Positions 62,325 through 64,000 of a stretch of 64,000 bases of DNA are shown here, in pieces. The stretch lies in contig NZ_JYLI01000009.1 in NCBI RefSeq assembly GCF_001439785.1, positions 1-64,000 on the forward strand. The letters run 5' to 3'. The DNA is from Pseudomonas poae. GTDB taxonomy: Bacteria > Pseudomonadota > Gammaproteobacteria > Pseudomonadales > Pseudomonadaceae. Both the position numbers and the translations under genes were made by a program. Numbering within the stretch: the first letter of the stretch is position 1; each line of letters begins with the position of its first letter. The notes beneath the pieces were generated by a model. That model searched no databases and was not told where the DNA came from. It saw only the letters and a list, made by a program, of their open reading frames with translations.

Positions 62325-64000
62325 ATGGGCAAATCGCTGGTCATTGTGGAATCCCCGGCTAAGGCCAAGACCATCAACAAGTACTTGGGCAACGAGTACG
62401 TGGTGAAGTCGAGTATCGGCCATATCCGAGACCTGCCCACCAGCGGTTCGGCTAGCGCCAGCAAGGAGCCTGCCGCCAAGCGCGGCAAGGCCGCCGCGGG
62501 CGAAGGTCCGGTACTCACGCCAAAAGAGAAAGCGCGCAAGCAGCTGGTCTCGCGCATGGGTGTGGACCCGGATCATGGCTGGAAGGCCAAGTACGAAATC
62601 CTTCCGGGCAAGGAAAAGGTCATCGAAGAGCTGCGCCGGCTCGCCAAGGATGCTGACACCATCTATCTCGCGACGGACTTGGACCGCGAAGGGGAAGCCA
62701 TTGCCTGGCACCTGCGCGAAGCCATCGGCGGTGACGACAGCCGCTACAAGCGAGTGGTGTTCAACGAAATCACCAAGAAAGCCATCCAGGAAGCGTTTTC
62801 CAGGCCGGGCGAGCTGGACATTGACCGCGTCAACGCACAGCAGGCGCGTCGTTTCCTTGATCGTGTGGTGGGTTACATGGTTTCGCCGCTGCTGTGGGCG
62901 AAGATTGCCCGTGGTCTGTCCGCCGGCCGGGTGCAATCGGTAGCGGTCAAACTGGTGGTGGAGCGTGAGCGCGAGATTCGTGCGTTCAACCCCGAAGAGT
63001 ACTGGGAAGTCCACGCGGACCTCGGCACCGCCAAGGGCAACAATGTGCGCTTTGAAGTCGCCCGTGAAAAAGGCGAGGCGTTCAAGCCGCTGAACGAAGC
63101 CCAGGCCATGGCCGCGCTGGAGAAGCTCAAGGCTTCCAGCTACAGCATCGTCAAACGTGAAGACAAGCCGACCAGCAGCAAGCCGTCCGCGCCGTTCATC
63201 ACTTCCACCCTGCAGCAGGCCGCCAGCAACCGCCTGGGCTTCGGTGTGAAGAAAACCATGATGATGGCCCAGCGTTTGTACGAAGCCGGCTACATCACCT
63301 ACATGCGTACCGACTCCACCAACCTGTCCCAGGACGCGGTGGCAATGGCACGTACTTATATCGAGAGCGAATTCGGCAAGAAGTACCTGCCGGAGAAACC
63401 GAACGTCTACAGCAGCAAGGAAGGCGCCCAGGAGGCTCACGAAGCGATTCGTCCTTCCGACGCCAACACTGAGCCAAGCAAGCTGAGCGGCATGGAACGC
63501 GATGCCGAGCGTCTGTACGAGCTGATCTGGCGTCAGTTCCTGGCGTGCCAGATGCTGCCGGCGCAGTACCTGTCCACCACGGTGAGCGTGGGTGCTGGCG
63601 ACTTCGAGCTGCGTGCCAAGGGCCGTATCCTCAAGTTTGACGGCTACACCCGCGTGATGCCGCAAATCGCCAAGCCCGGCGATGACGATGTACTGCCGGA
63701 CATGGCTCAGGGCGATACGCTGAAGCTGATCAAGCTCGACCCGTCCCAGCACTTCACCAAGCCACCGGCCCGTTATTCGGAAGCCAGCCTGGTCAAGGAG
63801 ATGGAAAAACGTGGCATCGGTCGTCCTTCGACCTACGCGGCAATCATCTCCACCATCCAGGACCGTGGTTACGTGGCGCTGCACAACCGTCGTTTCTATT
63901 CGGAAAAGATGGGCGACATCGTCACCGAGCGTCTGTCCGAGAGCTTCTCCAACCTCATGGACTACGGCTTCACCGCCGGCATGGAAGAGAACCTCGATGA
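62325..64000 (+). CDS. topA: DNA topoisomerase I, 5' part (runs off the window)
   Basis: The first 558 codons of type IA topoisomerase. The TOPRIM domain has [17 protein letters not shown] and [19 protein letters not shown]; the active-site tyrosine is Y326 in [13 protein letters not shown], matching E. coli Y319. It relaxes negative supercoils in the cytoplasm by cutting one strand. An insertion rich in Ala, Lys and Gly ([19 protein letters not shown]) near residues 43-62 is typical of pseudomonad TopA. The C-terminal zinc-finger part is outside the window. Confidence 0.97.
   Translation, partial: MGKSLVIVESPAKAKTINKYLGNEYVVKSSIGHIRDLPTSGSASASKEPAAKRGKAAAGEGPVLTPKEKARKQLVSRMGVDPDHGWKAKYEILPGKEKVIEELRRLAKDADTIYLATDLDREGEAIAWHLREAIGGDDSRYKRVVFNEITKKAIQEAFSRPGELDIDRVNAQQARRFLDRVVGYMVSPLLWAKIARGLSAGRVQSVAVKLVVEREREIRAFNPEEYWEVHADLGTAKGNNVRFEVAREKGEAFKPLNEAQAMAALEKLKASSYSIVKREDKPTSSKPSAPFITSTLQQAASNRLGFGVKKTMMMAQRLYEAGYITYMRTDSTNLSQDAVAMARTYIESEFGKKYLPEKPNVYSSKEGAQEAHEAIRPSDANTEPSKLSGMERDAERLYELIWRQFLACQMLPAQYLSTTVSVGAGDFELRAKGRILKFDGYTRVMPQIAKPGDDDVLPDMAQGDTLKLIKLDPSQHFTKPPARYSEASLVKEMEKRGIGRPSTYAAIISTIQDRGYVALHNRRFYSEKMGDIVTERLSESFSNLMDYGFTAGMEENLD

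Noticed and set aside
62307..63884. 525-codon minus frame opposite topA
   Set aside because: Shadow of the topA coding strand with no ribosome site and no recognisable domain.

Overview
The window is a high-GC chromosomal segment whose gene content and order point to a fluorescent Pseudomonas (P. fluorescens group). The supports are pobR/pobA, lpxO, a periplasmic PheC-type dehydratase, the fadBA-DUF1653-topA order, and many REP/REPIN repeats whose cores resemble those described in P. fluorescens SBW25 (from memory, not searched). No tRNA, rRNA, CRISPR array or prophage was seen. The only mobile DNA is the edge of an IS3-type element at the left end.

Layout. 0-0.8 kb: IS end, a terminator, a broken hexapeptide-repeat (LbH) gene and a 42-aa gene. 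0.9-4.1 kb: an MFS exporter and a chemoreceptor. 4.1-9.5 kb: six tightly coupled minus-strand genes forming a stressosome module (RsbR, RsbS, RsbT, an RsbX-like phosphatase) followed by a soluble histidine kinase and a REC-PAS-HK-REC hybrid kinase, with no sigma factor. 9.6-18.8 kb: accessory-type region with four LysR regulators, three transport functions (including a citrate/tricarballylate-type MFS carrier translationally coupled to a periplasmic binding protein), and a LysR-divergent SDR/metallo-beta-lactamase pair. 18.9-24.7 kb: a small membrane protein, pobR/pobA for 4-hydroxybenzoate, a 14-TM exporter, a free-standing double-Cache protein and a PheC-like enzyme.

24.8-37.5 kb: mostly housekeeping and conserved small genes (methyltransferase, rnd, ycgL, hydroxyacid dehydrogenase, ycgN, TrmH-like, yajD, exported ParB-like, SpeE-like, ptrB, class II glutamine amidotransferase). 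37.5-38.0 kb: a gene-free REP-rich stretch. 38-43.4 kb: VWA/MoxR pair, DUF748 protein, cysK, lpxO. 43.5-50.8 kb: acnA, rlmM, tusA, a MATE exporter, pdxB and a small conserved gene. 51-57.5 kb: an MsbA-like ABC exporter, slt, uup, uspA. 57.6-64 kb: a membrane protein, the fatty-acid beta-oxidation operon fadBA, a DUF1653 gene and the 5' part of topA, which runs off the right edge.

The most interesting system is the stressosome/two-component operon at 4070-9456, where RsbT-type switching appears to feed a phosphorelay or a phosphatase with its own kinase-fold domain rather than a sigma-B cascade. Secondary points of interest are the MFS-binding protein pair, a protease-like protein that has lost its zinc ligands, an exported ParB/Srx-fold protein, and a minus-strand terminator in the gene-poor stretch before fadB. 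All functions are read from sequence and family knowledge; no database search was run.
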